The translations under genes and the position numbers were made by a program. From NCBI RefSeq assembly GCF_014170305.1, contig NZ_LZZT01000008.1, positions 1 to 64,000 on the forward strand: a stretch of 64,000 nucleotides of DNA, given 5' to 3'. Positions 40,204 through 50,076 of the stretch are shown one piece after another. The number at the start of each line of letters is the position of its first letter. Position 1 is the stretch's first letter. Source of the DNA: Achromobacter sp. UMC71 (GTDB lineage: Bacteria > Pseudomonadota > Gammaproteobacteria > Burkholderiales > Burkholderiaceae_B). The notes under the pieces were generated by a model. That model saw only the letters and a list, made by a program, of their open reading frames with translations. It did not search any database and was not told the DNA's origin.

Positions 40204-40974
40204 ATGCGCAGCGATCCCAGCCTGATGCCAGACATCGAGCGGGCAGCCCCGGCTGCCGCCGGCGTCCCTGACGGGTCCTTGGCCGACCCGCCGCGCCCCG
40301 CCTCGGCCGCCGGCCGCACCCTGCCCGCCACCGTGGCCGGCCAACTGCGCGAACGCATCATCCAGGGCGAATTCGCGCCCGGCGCGCGGCTGAACGAACG
40401 CACCCTGTGCGACCTGCTGGGCGTGTCCCGCACCCCGCTGCGCGAGGCCTTCCGCGTGCTGGCCGCCGAAGGCCTGGTGCGCATCGAACCGAACCGCGGC
40501 GCGCAGGTAGTGGCGCTGGGCGTGGCCGACATCCGCGAGGCCTTCGAGGTCATCGGCGGCCTGGAAGCCATGTCCTGCCGGCTGGCCTGCGAGCGCGCCA
40601 CCGACCAGGAAATCGCCGAAATCCGCGCGCTGACCTTCGAGATGATGGCCAGCCACGCCCGCCGCGACCTGCCCACATACTTTCGCACCAACCGCGACAT
40701 CCACGAACGCATCAGCCAGGCCGCGCACAACCACCTGCTCAAGCAGCTGTACGACGCGCAGAACGCGCGCATCCAGAACCTGCGCTTTGTCTCGAACGAA
40801 GACCAGCGCAAATGGGACCAGGCCATGCGCGAGCACATCGACATGGCCGATGCCCTGGCGGCCCGCGATGCCGACCGCCTGGCCGGCATCATGCGCGAGC
40901 ACTTGCAGCGCAAATGCGAGGCCGCGCTGAAAAGCCTGTCCGCCTCGCAAGTAAGCCCGTCCGATTCTTCTTAG
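40204..40974 (+). CDS. GntR-family (FadR subfamily) regulator
   Basis: The 256-residue protein has a GntR winged helix (LRERIIQGEFAPGARLNERT, then LCDLLGVSRTPLREAFRVLA) and a C-terminal FCD domain (about 125-245) with the metal-binding His-rich helices (NRDIHERISQAAHN, MREHIDMADAL). FadR-type regulators sense small organic acids. The long Ala/Pro-rich N terminus before the domain is unusual; an in-frame ATG at 40225 would shorten it by seven residues. It probably controls the divergent aminotransferase gene and the peptide-type ABC operon that follows. Confidence 0.85.
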   Translation: MRSDPSLMPDIERAAPAAAGVPDGSLADPPRPASAAGRTLPATVAGQLRERIIQGEFAPGARLNERTLCDLLGVSRTPLREAFRVLAAEGLVRIEPNRGAQVVALGVADIREAFEVIGGLEAMSCRLACERATDQEIAEIRALTFEMMASHARRDLPTYFRTNRDIHERISQAAHNHLLKQLYDAQNARIQNLRFVSNEDQRKWDQAMREHIDMADALAARDADRLAGIMREHLQRKCEAALKSLSASQVSPSDSS

Positions 40975-41154
40975 GCATCGCCCAGGCGCGACGGCAAAAC
41001 CTATAAGAATCGGGGTGGCGCATCCCGGCCAGAGACGTTAGATACGCAGTACCGCAGTGACTGATTCATGTGAACAGACGGCCCGCTCGCCGTCCGGTTC
41101 ATGCAGCACCCCGCAGTATTCCGTTCCACCGTTCCGGTCCACAGGAGCCTCGCC

Positions 41155-42720
41155 ATGGCCGACCGCCGCGTCACATCCGTTCCGTTCCCGTCTCCATTGC
41201 GCGCGCCCCTGCGCGCCCTGGCCTGCCTGCTGCTGGGCGCGGCCGCGCTCACCGCTCCGCCCGCCCAGGCCGGCAAGAAAGACGACACCCTGCGCATGGC
41301 CTACGACCAGGCCCCCGAAAGCGTCGACCCGTATTTCAACAACGTGCGCGTCGGCGTCATCATCGCCGCCAATGTCTGGGACACGCTGCTGTACCGCGAC
41401 CCCGTCACCAACGAGTACAAGGGGCAACTGGCCAAGAGCTGGACCCAGGTCGACGACAAGACGATGGAATTCGAGCTACGCGAAGGCGTCAAATTCCACA
41501 ACGGCGAGGAATTCGACGCCGACTCGGTCGTGTACACCCTGAACTACGTGGCCGACCCCAAGAACAAGGCCGTGACGCAGCAAAACGTGGCCTGGATCGA
41601 CAAGGTCGAAAAGCTGGGCAAGTACAAGGTGCGCCTGACCACCAAGGAACCCTTCCCCGGCGCCAAGGAATACCTGTCCACCACTGCGGCCATCCATCCG
41701 GTCAAGTACTACCAGGAAGTCGGCCCCAAGGGCATGAACGCCAAGCCGGTGGGCTCGGGCCCGTACAAGGTGGTGGACTACCAGCCCGGCAAGTCCATCA
41801 CGCTGGAACGCAACGCCGACTACTTCAAGGACTCGCCCAAGGCTCAGCCCAAGATCGGCAAGGTGGTCATCCGCTTCATCCCGGACCGCCAGACCCAGAT
41901 GGCCGAGGTCATTTCGGGCGGCGAAGACCTGATCATGAGCGTGCCCAAGGATCAGGCCGAACAACTGGGCAGCCTGCCGCAACTGCAGATGGTCACCGGC
42001 AACACCATGCGCATCGTCTTCATGCAGATGAACATCCAGGACGGCACGCCCGCCCCGCAGCTGAAAGACGAGCGGGTACGCCGCGCCATCATCCATGCGA
42101 TCGACCGCGAGTCCATGCTCAAGAACATCGTGGGCGAAGGCGGCGGGCTGATCAACGCCATCTGCACCCCGTCGCAGACCGGCTGCACGCAGGACGGCGT
42201 CACCACCTACAAGTACGACCCCGCGCTGGCCAAGAAGCTGCTGGCCGAAGCCGGCTACCCCAACGGCTTTGACATCGACATCGTCGCCTACCGCGAACGC
42301 AACCAGACAGAAGCCATCATCAACTACCTGCAGGCCGTGGGCATCCGCGCCAAGCTCAATTTTCTGCAGTACGCCGCCATGCGCGACATGATCCGCGCCA
42401 ACAAGGCCGCGCTGACCCACCAGACCTGGGCGTCCAACCTGGTCAACGACGTGTCCGCGTCCACCCCGGTGTACTTCGCCTTCGGCAACGACGACGTGAC
42501 CCGCGATCCGCAGGTGCGCGACCTGCTGGACAAGGGCGACCACACCATCGACGGCGCCGCCCGCAACGCGCTCTACAAGCAGGCGCTGGACCTGATCGCG
42601 CAAAAGGCCTATGCGGTGCCGCTGTGGACGCTGCCGGCCTACTACGTTGCTACCAAAGACCTGAACGTCAAGCCCTACTCGGACGAGCTGCTGCGGTTCT
42701 GGGACATGAGCTGGAAGTAA
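41155..42720 (+). CDS. Peptide/opine-type ABC substrate-binding protein
   Basis: The 521-residue precursor has a signal peptide (about residues 1-39, ending PPAQA) and the family 5 extracellular solute-binding fold of DppA/OppA. Typical parts are NVWDTLLYRDPVT, LAKSWTQVDDKTMEFELREG, VGSGPYKVVDYQPG and ERVRRAIIHAIDRESML. It binds di- or oligopeptides or related compounds in the periplasm. The start at 41155 has AGGAG upstream. It is the first of five contiguous transporter genes. Confidence 0.9.
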   Translation: MADRRVTSVPFPSPLRAPLRALACLLLGAAALTAPPAQAGKKDDTLRMAYDQAPESVDPYFNNVRVGVIIAANVWDTLLYRDPVTNEYKGQLAKSWTQVDDKTMEFELREGVKFHNGEEFDADSVVYTLNYVADPKNKAVTQQNVAWIDKVEKLGKYKVRLTTKEPFPGAKEYLSTTAAIHPVKYYQEVGPKGMNAKPVGSGPYKVVDYQPGKSITLERNADYFKDSPKAQPKIGKVVIRFIPDRQTQMAEVISGGEDLIMSVPKDQAEQLGSLPQLQMVTGNTMRIVFMQMNIQDGTPAPQLKDERVRRAIIHAIDRESMLKNIVGEGGGLINAICTPSQTGCTQDGVTTYKYDPALAKKLLAEAGYPNGFDIDIVAYRERNQTEAIINYLQAVGIRAKLNFLQYAAMRDMIRANKAALTHQTWASNLVNDVSASTPVYFAFGNDDVTRDPQVRDLLDKGDHTIDGAARNALYKQALDLIAQKAYAVPLWTLPAYYVATKDLNVKPYSDELLRFWDMSWK

Positions 42721-42747
42721 GCGCAACAGCCAGGCGGAGAAACATCC

Positions 42748-43665
42748 ATGCTTTATTTCACGATCAGGCGGCTGGGCCTGGCGGTGCTGGTGGCGCTGAC
42801 CGTGTCGGTGCTGGCTTTCCTGCTGCTGCACCTGTCGGGCGATCCGGCGGTGGCACTGGCCGGCGAAGGCGCACGCCAGGCCGACATCGACATGATCCGC
42901 AAGACCTACGGCCTGGACCGGCCGCTGGTCGTGCAATACGGCGACTGGCTGTGGCACATCCTGCAGGGCGATTTCGGCACCTCGGTGTATTTCAAGACCG
43001 AGGCCGGGCCGCTGATCCTGTCCAAGCTCAAGACCACCCTGCTGCTGGGCCTGGGCGCGCTGGCCTTCGCGCTGGCCATTTCCATTCCGCTGGGCGTGCT
43101 GGCCGCTCTCTACAAGGGCAGCTGGATCGACCGCGCCTGTCTGGCGGTGGCGGTGCTGGGGCAAGCGCTGCCCAACTTCTTCTTCGCCCTGATCCTGATC
43201 ATGCTGTTCTCGATTTCGCTGCGGATCCTGCCGGTATCGGGCAGCGGCAGCTGGCAGCATTTCGTCATGCCGGCCATCGCGCTGGGCTACTACGTGGCGC
43301 CGGCCTTCATGCGGCTGATCCGGGCGGGCATGGTCGAAGTGCTTGGCGCCGACTACATCCGCACCGCCCGGGCCAAGGGCCTGCCGGCCCGCAAGATCAT
43401 CTTCAAGCACGCGCTGCGCAACGCCATCGTGCCGGTGGTGGCGCTGGCGGCCGTGCAGCTGGGCTACCTGCTGGGCGGGTCCGTGGTCATCGAGACCATC
43501 TACGCGCTGGACGGCCTGGGCTACCTGGCCTACCAGAGCATCACCTACAAGGACTACCCCGTGATGCAGCTGATCGTGCTGCTGCTGTCCGTGCTGTACG
43601 TGCTGCTGACCCTGGCCGCCGATATCGCCAACGCGTGGCTCGATCCGCGCATCCGGGTGTCCTGA
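42748..43665 (+). CDS. Peptide-type ABC permease (DppB-like)
   Basis: The 305-residue protein has six membrane helices. It carries the DppB/OppB N-terminal pattern (RLGLAVLVALTVSVLAFLLLHLSGDPA) and the EAA loop EVLGADYIRTARAKGLPARK that contacts the ATPases. It forms the channel with the next gene's product. The gene lies 27 bases after the binding-protein gene and 1 base before the second permease gene. Confidence 0.9.
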   Translation: MLYFTIRRLGLAVLVALTVSVLAFLLLHLSGDPAVALAGEGARQADIDMIRKTYGLDRPLVVQYGDWLWHILQGDFGTSVYFKTEAGPLILSKLKTTLLLGLGALAFALAISIPLGVLAALYKGSWIDRACLAVAVLGQALPNFFFALILIMLFSISLRILPVSGSGSWQHFVMPAIALGYYVAPAFMRLIRAGMVEVLGADYIRTARAKGLPARKIIFKHALRNAIVPVVALAAVQLGYLLGGSVVIETIYALDGLGYLAYQSITYKDYPVMQLIVLLLSVLYVLLTLAADIANAWLDPRIRVS

Positions 43666-43666
43666 C

Positions 43667-44554
43667 ATGAATACCGCAACCCTCGCCCCGCCCGAATTGA
43701 CCGCCTCGGCCCTGCGCTGGCGCCGCCTGCGGCACAACAAGGCGCTGCTGGCCGGCGGCGGCATTCTGCTGATCATCACGCTGATCGCATTGTTCGCACC
43801 GTGGATCTCGCCGCACGATCCGTATTTCCAGGACCTGGCCTACCGCACCGCGCCGCCGGTCTGGTACGCCAAGGGCACCTGGCTGCATCCGCTGGGCACC
43901 GACCAGCTGGGCCGCGACTACCTGTCACGCCTGTTCTACGGCGCCCGCATCTCGCTGCTGATCGGGGTGTCGGTGGCGCTGATCTCCGGCCTGATCGGCA
44001 CTGTCATGGGCATGGCGGCCGGCTACTTCGGCGGCAAGGTCGACATGGCCGTGTCGTTCCTGGTCACCACGCGGCTGTCCATGCCCGTGATCCTGGTAGC
44101 GCTGGCCACCGTGGCCATCGTGGGCGGCTCCCTTTGGGTGGTGATCCTGGTGCTGGGCCTGCTCAAGTGGGACCGCTACGCCGTCGTCATGCGCAGCGCC
44201 ACCCAGCAGGTGCGGGCGCTGGAATACGTGTCCGCGGCCCAGGCGGCGGGCGCGTCCACCTGGCGCATCGTCTGGGGCGAGGTGCTGCCCAACGTGGTGC
44301 CGCAGCTGATCGTCATCGCCACCCTGGAAGCGGCCAGCGCCATCCTGCTGGAGGCCTCGCTGTCGTTCCTGGGCCTGGGCGTGCAGCCGCCGCTGCCGTC
44401 CTGGGGCCTGATGATCTCCGAAGCCAAGGCCTATATGTTCTTTTCGTTCTGGCTGATCGCCATACCGGGGTCGGCCCTGGGGCTGCTGATCTTCGCGATC
44501 AACCTGGCGGGCGACGGCCTGCATCAACTCCTGACGCCCGAAGAGAGGGCCTGA
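43667..44554 (+). CDS. Peptide-type ABC permease (DppC-like)
   Basis: The 295-residue protein is the DppC/OppC partner. It shows LHPLGTDQLGRDYLSRLFYG, typical of this subunit, and the EAA loop RALEYVSAAQAAGASTWRI. Six membrane helices are visible. It starts 1 base after the stop of the first permease gene and ends 2 bases before the first ATPase gene, so it is translationally coupled on both sides. Confidence 0.9.
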   Translation: MNTATLAPPELTASALRWRRLRHNKALLAGGGILLIITLIALFAPWISPHDPYFQDLAYRTAPPVWYAKGTWLHPLGTDQLGRDYLSRLFYGARISLLIGVSVALISGLIGTVMGMAAGYFGGKVDMAVSFLVTTRLSMPVILVALATVAIVGGSLWVVILVLGLLKWDRYAVVMRSATQQVRALEYVSAAQAAGASTWRIVWGEVLPNVVPQLIVIATLEAASAILLEASLSFLGLGVQPPLPSWGLMISEAKAYMFFSFWLIAIPGSALGLLIFAINLAGDGLHQLLTPEERA

Positions 44555-44556
44555 CC

Positions 44557-45543
44557 ATGAGCGCCACAGACATCGTGCTGGACGTGCAAGGCCTTACCGT
44601 GGACATCGCCACCCCGCGCGGCACGCTGCATGCGGTGCGCGACGTGTCCTTCCAGGTGGCGCGCGGCGAAACGCTGTGCCTGGTGGGCGAATCCGGCTGC
44701 GGCAAGTCCATGACCTCGCTGGCCGTGATGGGCCTGCTGCCCAAGGCCGCCCGGCGCAGCACCCGCCGCCTGGCGGTGCTGGGCGAAGACCTGTCCACCG
44801 CCCGGGCGCGGCGCGTGAACGCGCTGCGCGGCAACAAGATGGCCATGGTGTTCCAGGAACCCATGACGGCCCTGAATCCGGCCTACCCCATCGGCGACCA
44901 GTTGACCGAGCACTACATCCACCACCGCCGGGCCAGCACGCGGCAAGCCCGCGACCGCGCCGTGGAGTTGCTGGAAAAAGTGGGCATCGCGTCGGCGGCG
45001 CAGCGCCTGGGCCAGTATCCGCACCAGTTGTCTGGCGGGTTGCGCCAGCGCGTCATGATCGCCATGGCGCTGATGTGCGGACCCGAACTGCTGATCGCCG
45101 ACGAACCCAGCACCGCGCTGGACGTCACCATCCAGGCGCAGATCCTGCGGCTGCTGGCCGATCTGCAGGCCGAGCTGGGCATCGCCATGGTGCTGATCAC
45201 GCACGACCTGGGCGTGGTCGCCCGCATTGCCCGGCAGGTGGCCGTGATGTACGCTGGCCAGATCGTCGAAGAAGGCCCGGTCGCCAGCCTGTTCGCCGCG
45301 CCGCGCCACCCTTACACGCAGGGCCTGTTGGGCTGTATTCCCGTGCCCGGGCGCACCGCGCCGGGCCAGCCGCTGGGCACGATCCCCGGCGTGGTGCCGT
45401 CGCTGGTGGGCGATCTGCGCGGTTGCGCCTTCATCGACCGCTGCAGCCACGCCCAGCCGCCATGCCGCGACACCGTGCCGGTGCATGGCCATGCGCCGGG
45501 GCCGCAATGGCGCTGCATCCTCACGCAAGGAGCGGCGGCATGA
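44557..45543 (+). CDS. Peptide-type ABC ATPase (DppD-like)
   Basis: The 328-residue ATPase has Walker A GESGCGKS, the signature [15 protein letters not shown], Walker [13 protein letters not shown], and the C-terminal oligopeptide-transporter extension with a CxxxC cluster ([15 protein letters not shown]) that binds an iron-sulphur cluster in some relatives. It energises the transporter with the next gene's product. Its last codons overlap the next start by 4 bases (ATGA). Confidence 0.9.
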   Translation: MSATDIVLDVQGLTVDIATPRGTLHAVRDVSFQVARGETLCLVGESGCGKSMTSLAVMGLLPKAARRSTRRLAVLGEDLSTARARRVNALRGNKMAMVFQEPMTALNPAYPIGDQLTEHYIHHRRASTRQARDRAVELLEKVGIASAAQRLGQYPHQLSGGLRQRVMIAMALMCGPELLIADEPSTALDVTIQAQILRLLADLQAELGIAMVLITHDLGVVARIARQVAVMYAGQIVEEGPVASLFAAPRHPYTQGLLGCIPVPGRTAPGQPLGTIPGVVPSLVGDLRGCAFIDRCSHAQPPCRDTVPVHGHAPGPQWRCILTQGAAA

Positions 45544-46613
45544 ACGCAACGACGTCGACATCCGATTTCAGCCCCGCGTCCGGTTTGACGGCCGCCCCTT
45601 CAGCCGCAGCGCACGCGAACAGCATTCCGTTGCTGCAGGCCGATGCCGTCAGCCGGCAGTTTTCCATCCGCACCGGCCTGTTCCGCCCGCCCACCACGCT
45701 GCAGGCCGTCAATGGCGTCGACCTCGCGGTGCCGCGCGGATCGGTGCTGGGCATCGTGGGGGAATCGGGCTGCGGTAAATCCACCCTGGCGCGCGTGCTG
45801 CTGGGCCTGATCCCGCCGACCCAGGGCGCCATCCGGCTGGACGGCCAGGATATCCGCCAGATGAGCCGGCGCGCGCTGGCCCGCCGCGTGCAGCCGATTT
45901 TCCAGGACCCGTATTCGTCGCTGAACCCGCGCCGCTCGATCGCGTCCATCGTCTCGCTGCCGCTGGAGGTGCACGGCATCCCCAACCCCGGCATGCGCCT
46001 GGCCATCGATATGCTCGAACGCGTGGGCCTGCCGCCGCGGCTGGCCCATAACACGCCGGGGCAGCTGTCCGGCGGCCAGCGCCAGCGCGTAGCCATCGCC
46101 CGGGCGCTGGTGATGCACCCCGAACTGGTGATCTGCGACGAGCCGACCTCGGCCCTGGACGTATCCGTGCAGGCGCAGATCATGAATCTGCTGATGGACC
46201 TGCGGCGGGAATTCAACCTGACCTATATTTTCATCAGCCACAACCTGGCGGTGGTCGAGCACATCGCCACCCACGTGGCCGTGATGTACCTGGGCCGCGT
46301 GGTGGAATCCGCGCCCACCGAACGCCTGTTCCACGACCCGCGCCATCCGTACACCCAGGCGCTGCTGGCGTCGGTGCTGACGCCCGAGCCGGGGCTGGGC
46401 ATTCCCGACACCGGCCTGGGCCTGGCGTTTCCCGACCCGCTGCATCCGCCCACCGGTTGCCCCTTCCACCCGCGCTGCCGCCATGCCATGCCGCAATGCA
46501 GCCAGGACCGGCCGGCACTCGCCGCCCGCGACGGCGCGGTGGTGGCGTGTCATCTGTATTCCGCGGATGACGCAAGCACGGCCAGCCCGCGCGTCGCACC
46601 CGCGCTGGGCTGA
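45540..46613 (+). CDS. Peptide-type ABC ATPase (DppF-like)
   Basis: The 357-residue second ATPase has Walker [25 protein letters not shown] and LVICDEPTSALD, and the C-terminal cluster GCPFHPRCRHAMPQC. The first about 30 residues are a Ser/Ala-rich tail not usual in DppF. The gene's last codons lie inside a 29-base tandem duplication, and the stop codon is in the first copy. Confidence 0.9.
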   Translation: MNATTSTSDFSPASGLTAAPSAAAHANSIPLLQADAVSRQFSIRTGLFRPPTTLQAVNGVDLAVPRGSVLGIVGESGCGKSTLARVLLGLIPPTQGAIRLDGQDIRQMSRRALARRVQPIFQDPYSSLNPRRSIASIVSLPLEVHGIPNPGMRLAIDMLERVGLPPRLAHNTPGQLSGGQRQRVAIARALVMHPELVICDEPTSALDVSVQAQIMNLLMDLRREFNLTYIFISHNLAVVEHIATHVAVMYLGRVVESAPTERLFHDPRHPYTQALLASVLTPEPGLGIPDTGLGLAFPDPLHPPTGCPFHPRCRHAMPQCSQDRPALAARDGAVVACHLYSADDASTASPRVAPALG

Positions 46614-46648
46614 TCAAGCGCGTCGCACCCGCGCTGGGCTGATCAAGC
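46591..46648. repeat. 29-base perfect tandem duplication at the end of the ATPase gene
   Basis: The 29 bases starting GCGTCGCACCCGCGCTGGGC at 46591 are repeated without change at 46620. The unit is not a multiple of three. The TGA stop (46611-46613) falls in the first copy, so the second copy is outside the gene. Confidence 0.85.
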
Positions 46649-46687
46649 GCGGCGCGGGCCGCAATGAAACGCCGGCGCGATGCCGCG

Positions 46688-47572
46688 TCAACCCGTGCCG
46701 CGCGCGCGCAGAAAATCGATGAATTGCCGCACCTTGGCACCGACGTGCCGGGTATCCGGGTAGATCGCGTAGACCGGCTGCGGCGGCAGCGCGTACGACG
46801 GCAGCACCCGCCGCAGCTCGCCGCGCGCCAAGGGCTCTTGCAACAGCCAGTCGGGCAACGCCGCCACGCCGCAGCCTGCCACCGCGAACGCCAGCAGCGC
46901 CGACGCGGTATCGGCCTGCGCCACCGGCGCCACCCGCAGCTCGTGTTCGCGCCCCTTGCTGTCGGCCAGGCGCCAGCGATCACTGCGGCCGGCGCGATTG
47001 GCCAGCCACGGCATGGCGGCCAGCGCCTGCGCCGTGCGCGGCACACCGTGGCGGGCCAGCAGTTCGGGCGACGCCACCAGCAGCAGCTTGAATTCCCCGA
47101 TGCGCGCGGCGCGATGGCCCGAGTCTTGCTGGGCGCCCACGCGGATGGCCAGGTCCAGCCGTTCAGAAATCAGGTCCGCGTGGGCCGACCCGGCCTGGTA
47201 ATGGATGCGCAACGCCGGATGCCGCCGTGCAAACGCCGCCAGCGCCGGCGCCACCACGCGATTGCCGTAATCCACGCTGGCGGTGACGCGCAGGCTGCCG
47301 GACAGTTCGCTCTGGCCCGCGCGCGCCTGGTCCACCGCGGCCTCGGCCTGGCGCAGCAGGCCGGCGCATTCGGCGTAGAAGCCCTGCCCCGCCTCGGTCA
47401 TGGCCAACCGCCGGGTGCTGCGCACCAGCAGCGCGACGCCTAGCTCCTGTTCCAGCTGCTTGATATGGAAGCTGACCACCGCCTTGGTCGTGCCCAGCGC
47501 CAGCGCCGCGGCGGTGAACGAGCCGGCATCCACCACCGCCACGAACATTGCCAGCCGATTCAGGTTGATCAT
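46688..47572 (-). CDS. LysR-family transcriptional regulator
   Basis: The 294-residue protein has the LysR winged helix (MFVAVVDAGSFTAAALALGT, then TKAVVSFHIKQLEQELG) and a two-lobed effector domain. The sequence is of the D-malate/aromatic-type group with GSLRVTASVDYGNRVVAPAL. It is divergent from the small DUF4440-like gene at 47789 and convergent with the ABC operon. Its likely target is the divergent gene. Confidence 0.88.
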   Translation of the reverse strand: MINLNRLAMFVAVVDAGSFTAAALALGTTKAVVSFHIKQLEQELGVALLVRSTRRLAMTEAGQGFYAECAGLLRQAEAAVDQARAGQSELSGSLRVTASVDYGNRVVAPALAAFARRHPALRIHYQAGSAHADLISERLDLAIRVGAQQDSGHRAARIGEFKLLLVASPELLARHGVPRTAQALAAMPWLANRAGRSDRWRLADSKGREHELRVAPVAQADTASALLAFAVAGCGVAALPDWLLQEPLARGELRRVLPSYALPPQPVYAIYPDTRHVGAKVRQFIDFLRARGTG

Positions 47573-47788
47573 GGATGGTCTGGTTTCATTGTCAAAAAAA
47601 TACGAACAGTATATCCATTGGATAGGACTTCTTTCTGGACAATCCGGTTTCTAGAATGGCGCTCCGTGATCCGGCCGCCGGGCGCTTTTCCGGATATCGC
47701 AAGACGCCCCGCGCTGCCGGATCGGCCATTCCGATGTCCCATTGAGGCGAACGCCTTGCCGCAGGCGCCGCGCCGGAGCCCATTCTTC

Positions 47789-48196
47789 ATGCCGGATTTT
47801 TCCGAACACTGCCGCCGCGCGGTGCACGATGCCCACGCCCTGATCGAACAATGGATCGGCCAAGCAGATCTGCCGCCCGACACGCTGCCGCGCCTGCTGG
47901 CGCATTTTTCCGATGACTTCAGCATGGTCCCCCCCGATGGCCAGCGCCTGCCCGACGGCGCCTTGCCCGGCCTGTTCGCCCGTGTGGCCGGCAGCCGCCC
48001 CGGCCTGCGCATCGGCATCGACGAGCTGGCCGTGCGGCACACCGACGCCGGCTCGGCCGTGCTGACCTACCGCGAATCCCACGCCTGGAATGGCGGCGCC
48101 ACCGTGCGCCGCGCCACCGCCGGTTTCGTCGCGGCCGCCGACGGCCGTCCGTTATGGCGGCACCTGCATGAAACCTGGGTGGCGGACACGCAATAA
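47789..48196 (+). CDS. DUF4440/SnoaL-like small protein
   Basis: The 135-residue product resembles NTF2-like (DUF4440) proteins. The first 40 residues are a helix leading to LLAHFSDDFSMVPPDGQRLP, and LTYRESHAWNGGATVRRATA and HLHETWV are the beta-sheet part. Such folds bind small hydrophobic ligands or act as isomerases, but no active site is clear. The ATG at 47789 is the first Met before the fold. It is divergent from the LysR gene. Confidence 0.7.
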   Translation: MPDFSEHCRRAVHDAHALIEQWIGQADLPPDTLPRLLAHFSDDFSMVPPDGQRLPDGALPGLFARVAGSRPGLRIGIDELAVRHTDAGSAVLTYRESHAWNGGATVRRATAGFVAAADGRPLWRHLHETWVADTQ

Positions 48197-48293
48197 CGCG
48201 GGGGCATAAGCAAGCGCGGAATTAATCGTTTGCGCGGGATGGCCGGACCGGTAGAGTCCAACGCCGCTCATCACTCCACGAATCTGCCGCTAC

Positions 48294-49301
48294 ATGCCTA
48301 TCCGCCACACCGCCCGCCGCCCCGCCCAATCCGGCGCCTTCACCCGCCGCGCCGTCCTGCTGACTCTGACCGCCGCCCTGGCCGGCGCGGGCCTGGGCGC
48401 GGCCCACGCCGACCAGCGCGTCATCCGCATCGTCGTGCCCTACGGCACCGGCGCCGTGCAGGACACTATCGCCCGCGCCATCAGCGACGAGCTCGGCCAG
48501 GCATTGAATGCGTCGATCGTGGTGGAAAACCGCGCGGGCGCCGGCGGCACCGTGGGCACCGCCCAGGTGGCGCGCGCCACGCCCGACGGCAATACGCTGG
48601 TGCTGGCCGCGGCCAGCCACCATATTGCGGGCTATCTCTACAAGAACCTGAACTACGACCCGTACAAGGATTTCACCGGCGTGGCCTATATCGGCAACAC
48701 CGGCTACATCATCCTGGCGTCCGCCGGCTTGAAGGCCAAGAACACGGCGGAATTCATCCAGGCGGTCAAGGCCAAGCCCGGCGCCTACGATTACGCGTCG
48801 GCCGGCAACGGCAGCGCCTCGCATCTGGGCATGGCTTCGTTCCTGACCGGCGCCGGCGCGCAGATGCAGCACATCCCGATGAAGTCCACGGGCGACGCCG
48901 TGACCGAGCTGCTGGCCGGCCGGGTGCAGGCCATCACCGCCGCGACCATCGGCGTCACCGCCTACCGCAACGACCCGCGCGTGGTGTTCCTGGCCTACAC
49001 CGGCGCAAAGCGCTCGCGCTTCGCGCCGGACCTGCCGACCGTGGCCGAAAGCGGCCTGCCCGGCTACAGCTTCGATTCCTGGCTGGGCCTGTTGGCGCCG
49101 GCCGGCATTGCCCCCGCCGAGCGCGACAAGATCAATGCCGCCGTCAACAAGGTGCTGGCCGATCCGAAGGTGCAGACCCGCCTGGCATCGCTGGGCGTGG
49201 AAGCCGAGGCCAAGTCGCCCGCGCAGTTCCAGGAGTTGCTGCAGGCGGATTGGGACGCGGCAGGCAAGCTGGTGGCCGCGTCGGGCGCTCGGGTCGAATA
49301 G
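48294..49301 (+). CDS. Bug-family tripartite tricarboxylate receptor
   Basis: The 335-residue precursor has a signal peptide (about 1-39, ending AAHA) with a twin arginine (FTRRAV), then a complete Bug fold: IRIVVPYGTGAVQDTIARAI, VENRAGAGGTVGT, HIPMKSTGDAVTELLAGRVQ and APDLPTVAESGLPGY. Bug proteins bind carboxylates in the periplasm and are hugely expanded in Bordetella and relatives. No TctA/TctB membrane genes are adjacent, so it is an orphan receptor. Confidence 0.92.
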   Translation: MPIRHTARRPAQSGAFTRRAVLLTLTAALAGAGLGAAHADQRVIRIVVPYGTGAVQDTIARAISDELGQALNASIVVENRAGAGGTVGTAQVARATPDGNTLVLAAASHHIAGYLYKNLNYDPYKDFTGVAYIGNTGYIILASAGLKAKNTAEFIQAVKAKPGAYDYASAGNGSASHLGMASFLTGAGAQMQHIPMKSTGDAVTELLAGRVQAITAATIGVTAYRNDPRVVFLAYTGAKRSRFAPDLPTVAESGLPGYSFDSWLGLLAPAGIAPAERDKINAAVNKVLADPKVQTRLASLGVEAEAKSPAQFQELLQADWDAAGKLVAASGARVE

Positions 49302-49407
49302 CGTCGGTATTCTCGCCCCGGCCAGGGCGCGCGTCTGGATAGACTTGTCTGCTCGGGCCGAATCGCCTGCCGGGAGCCAACACGGCGCGGCCGCCTTGCC
49401 GCCCCGT

Positions 49408-50013
49408 TCAGCGCTGACGCACGCCTTCCAGGAACATCGTCGTAATGAAGTCGGCCAGCGCTTCGCGCTGCTGCTCGTTCGGCGTCTGCCGCGTGAAGCG
49501 TTCGATCACGCCCATGAAGGCATGCGCCAGCCATTCCGGCGGGATGTCCTGGCGAAACAGGCCGGCGCGCTGTTCGATGCGGACGTTCTCGGCGATCATC
49601 GTCACCAGTTCGTCCTTGAGCGTCTCGGCCGCGTCGACCTGAAAGAACCCGATGCGCGTCAGGTTGGGATCTTCCTGCAGGATGGCCAGCCAGTTGCAGA
49701 CGCCGCGCCGTATGCGCACGTCTTGCGGCAGGCCTTGCAGGTCGTCGTCGAGGCGGGCCTGGCAGACCTCTGTCCGCAGCCGCTGCGCGAACATGCCCAC
49801 GAGCTCGTCGTAGGCCGCCTGCTTGCTGGCAAAGTATTGATAGAACACGGGTTGCGTCACGCCCGCCCGGGCGACAATGTCGCTGATCCGGGTAAGCTGG
49901 AAGCCGCGTTCCGCGAACTCAGCCGCCGCGACTTCCAGGAGTTGCAACCGTGTGCGTTCGCCCTTGGTCAAACGCTTTTCTTGCGGTAATGAGGGGGGTG
50001 GTGCCGTCGTCAT
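49408..50013 (-). CDS. TetR-family regulator
   Basis: The 201-residue protein has a TetR helix-turn-helix (ERGFQLTRISDIVARAGVTQ, then PVFYQYFASKQAAYDELV, about residues 35-72) and a helical ligand domain. Neighbours give no clear target. It is convergent with the Bug receptor and divergent from the lipoprotein gene at 50077, with only 63 bases between the two starts, so autoregulation and control of the lipoprotein gene are possible. Confidence 0.85.
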   Translation of the reverse strand: MTTAPPPSLPQEKRLTKGERTRLQLLEVAAAEFAERGFQLTRISDIVARAGVTQPVFYQYFASKQAAYDELVGMFAQRLRTEVCQARLDDDLQGLPQDVRIRRGVCNWLAILQEDPNLTRIGFFQVDAAETLKDELVTMIAENVRIEQRAGLFRQDIPPEWLAHAFMGVIERFTRQTPNEQQREALADFITTMFLEGVRQR

Positions 50014-50076
50014 CGCGTGAAATTACTATCCTTCCAATCTTTTTGCCATACATTCCTGCATACATAGAAACGCCCA

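Noticed and set aside
41476..43779. A 767-residue antisense frame across the peptide-type ABC genes
   Set aside because: It spans three real genes on the other strand, is His/Gln-rich, and has no domain.
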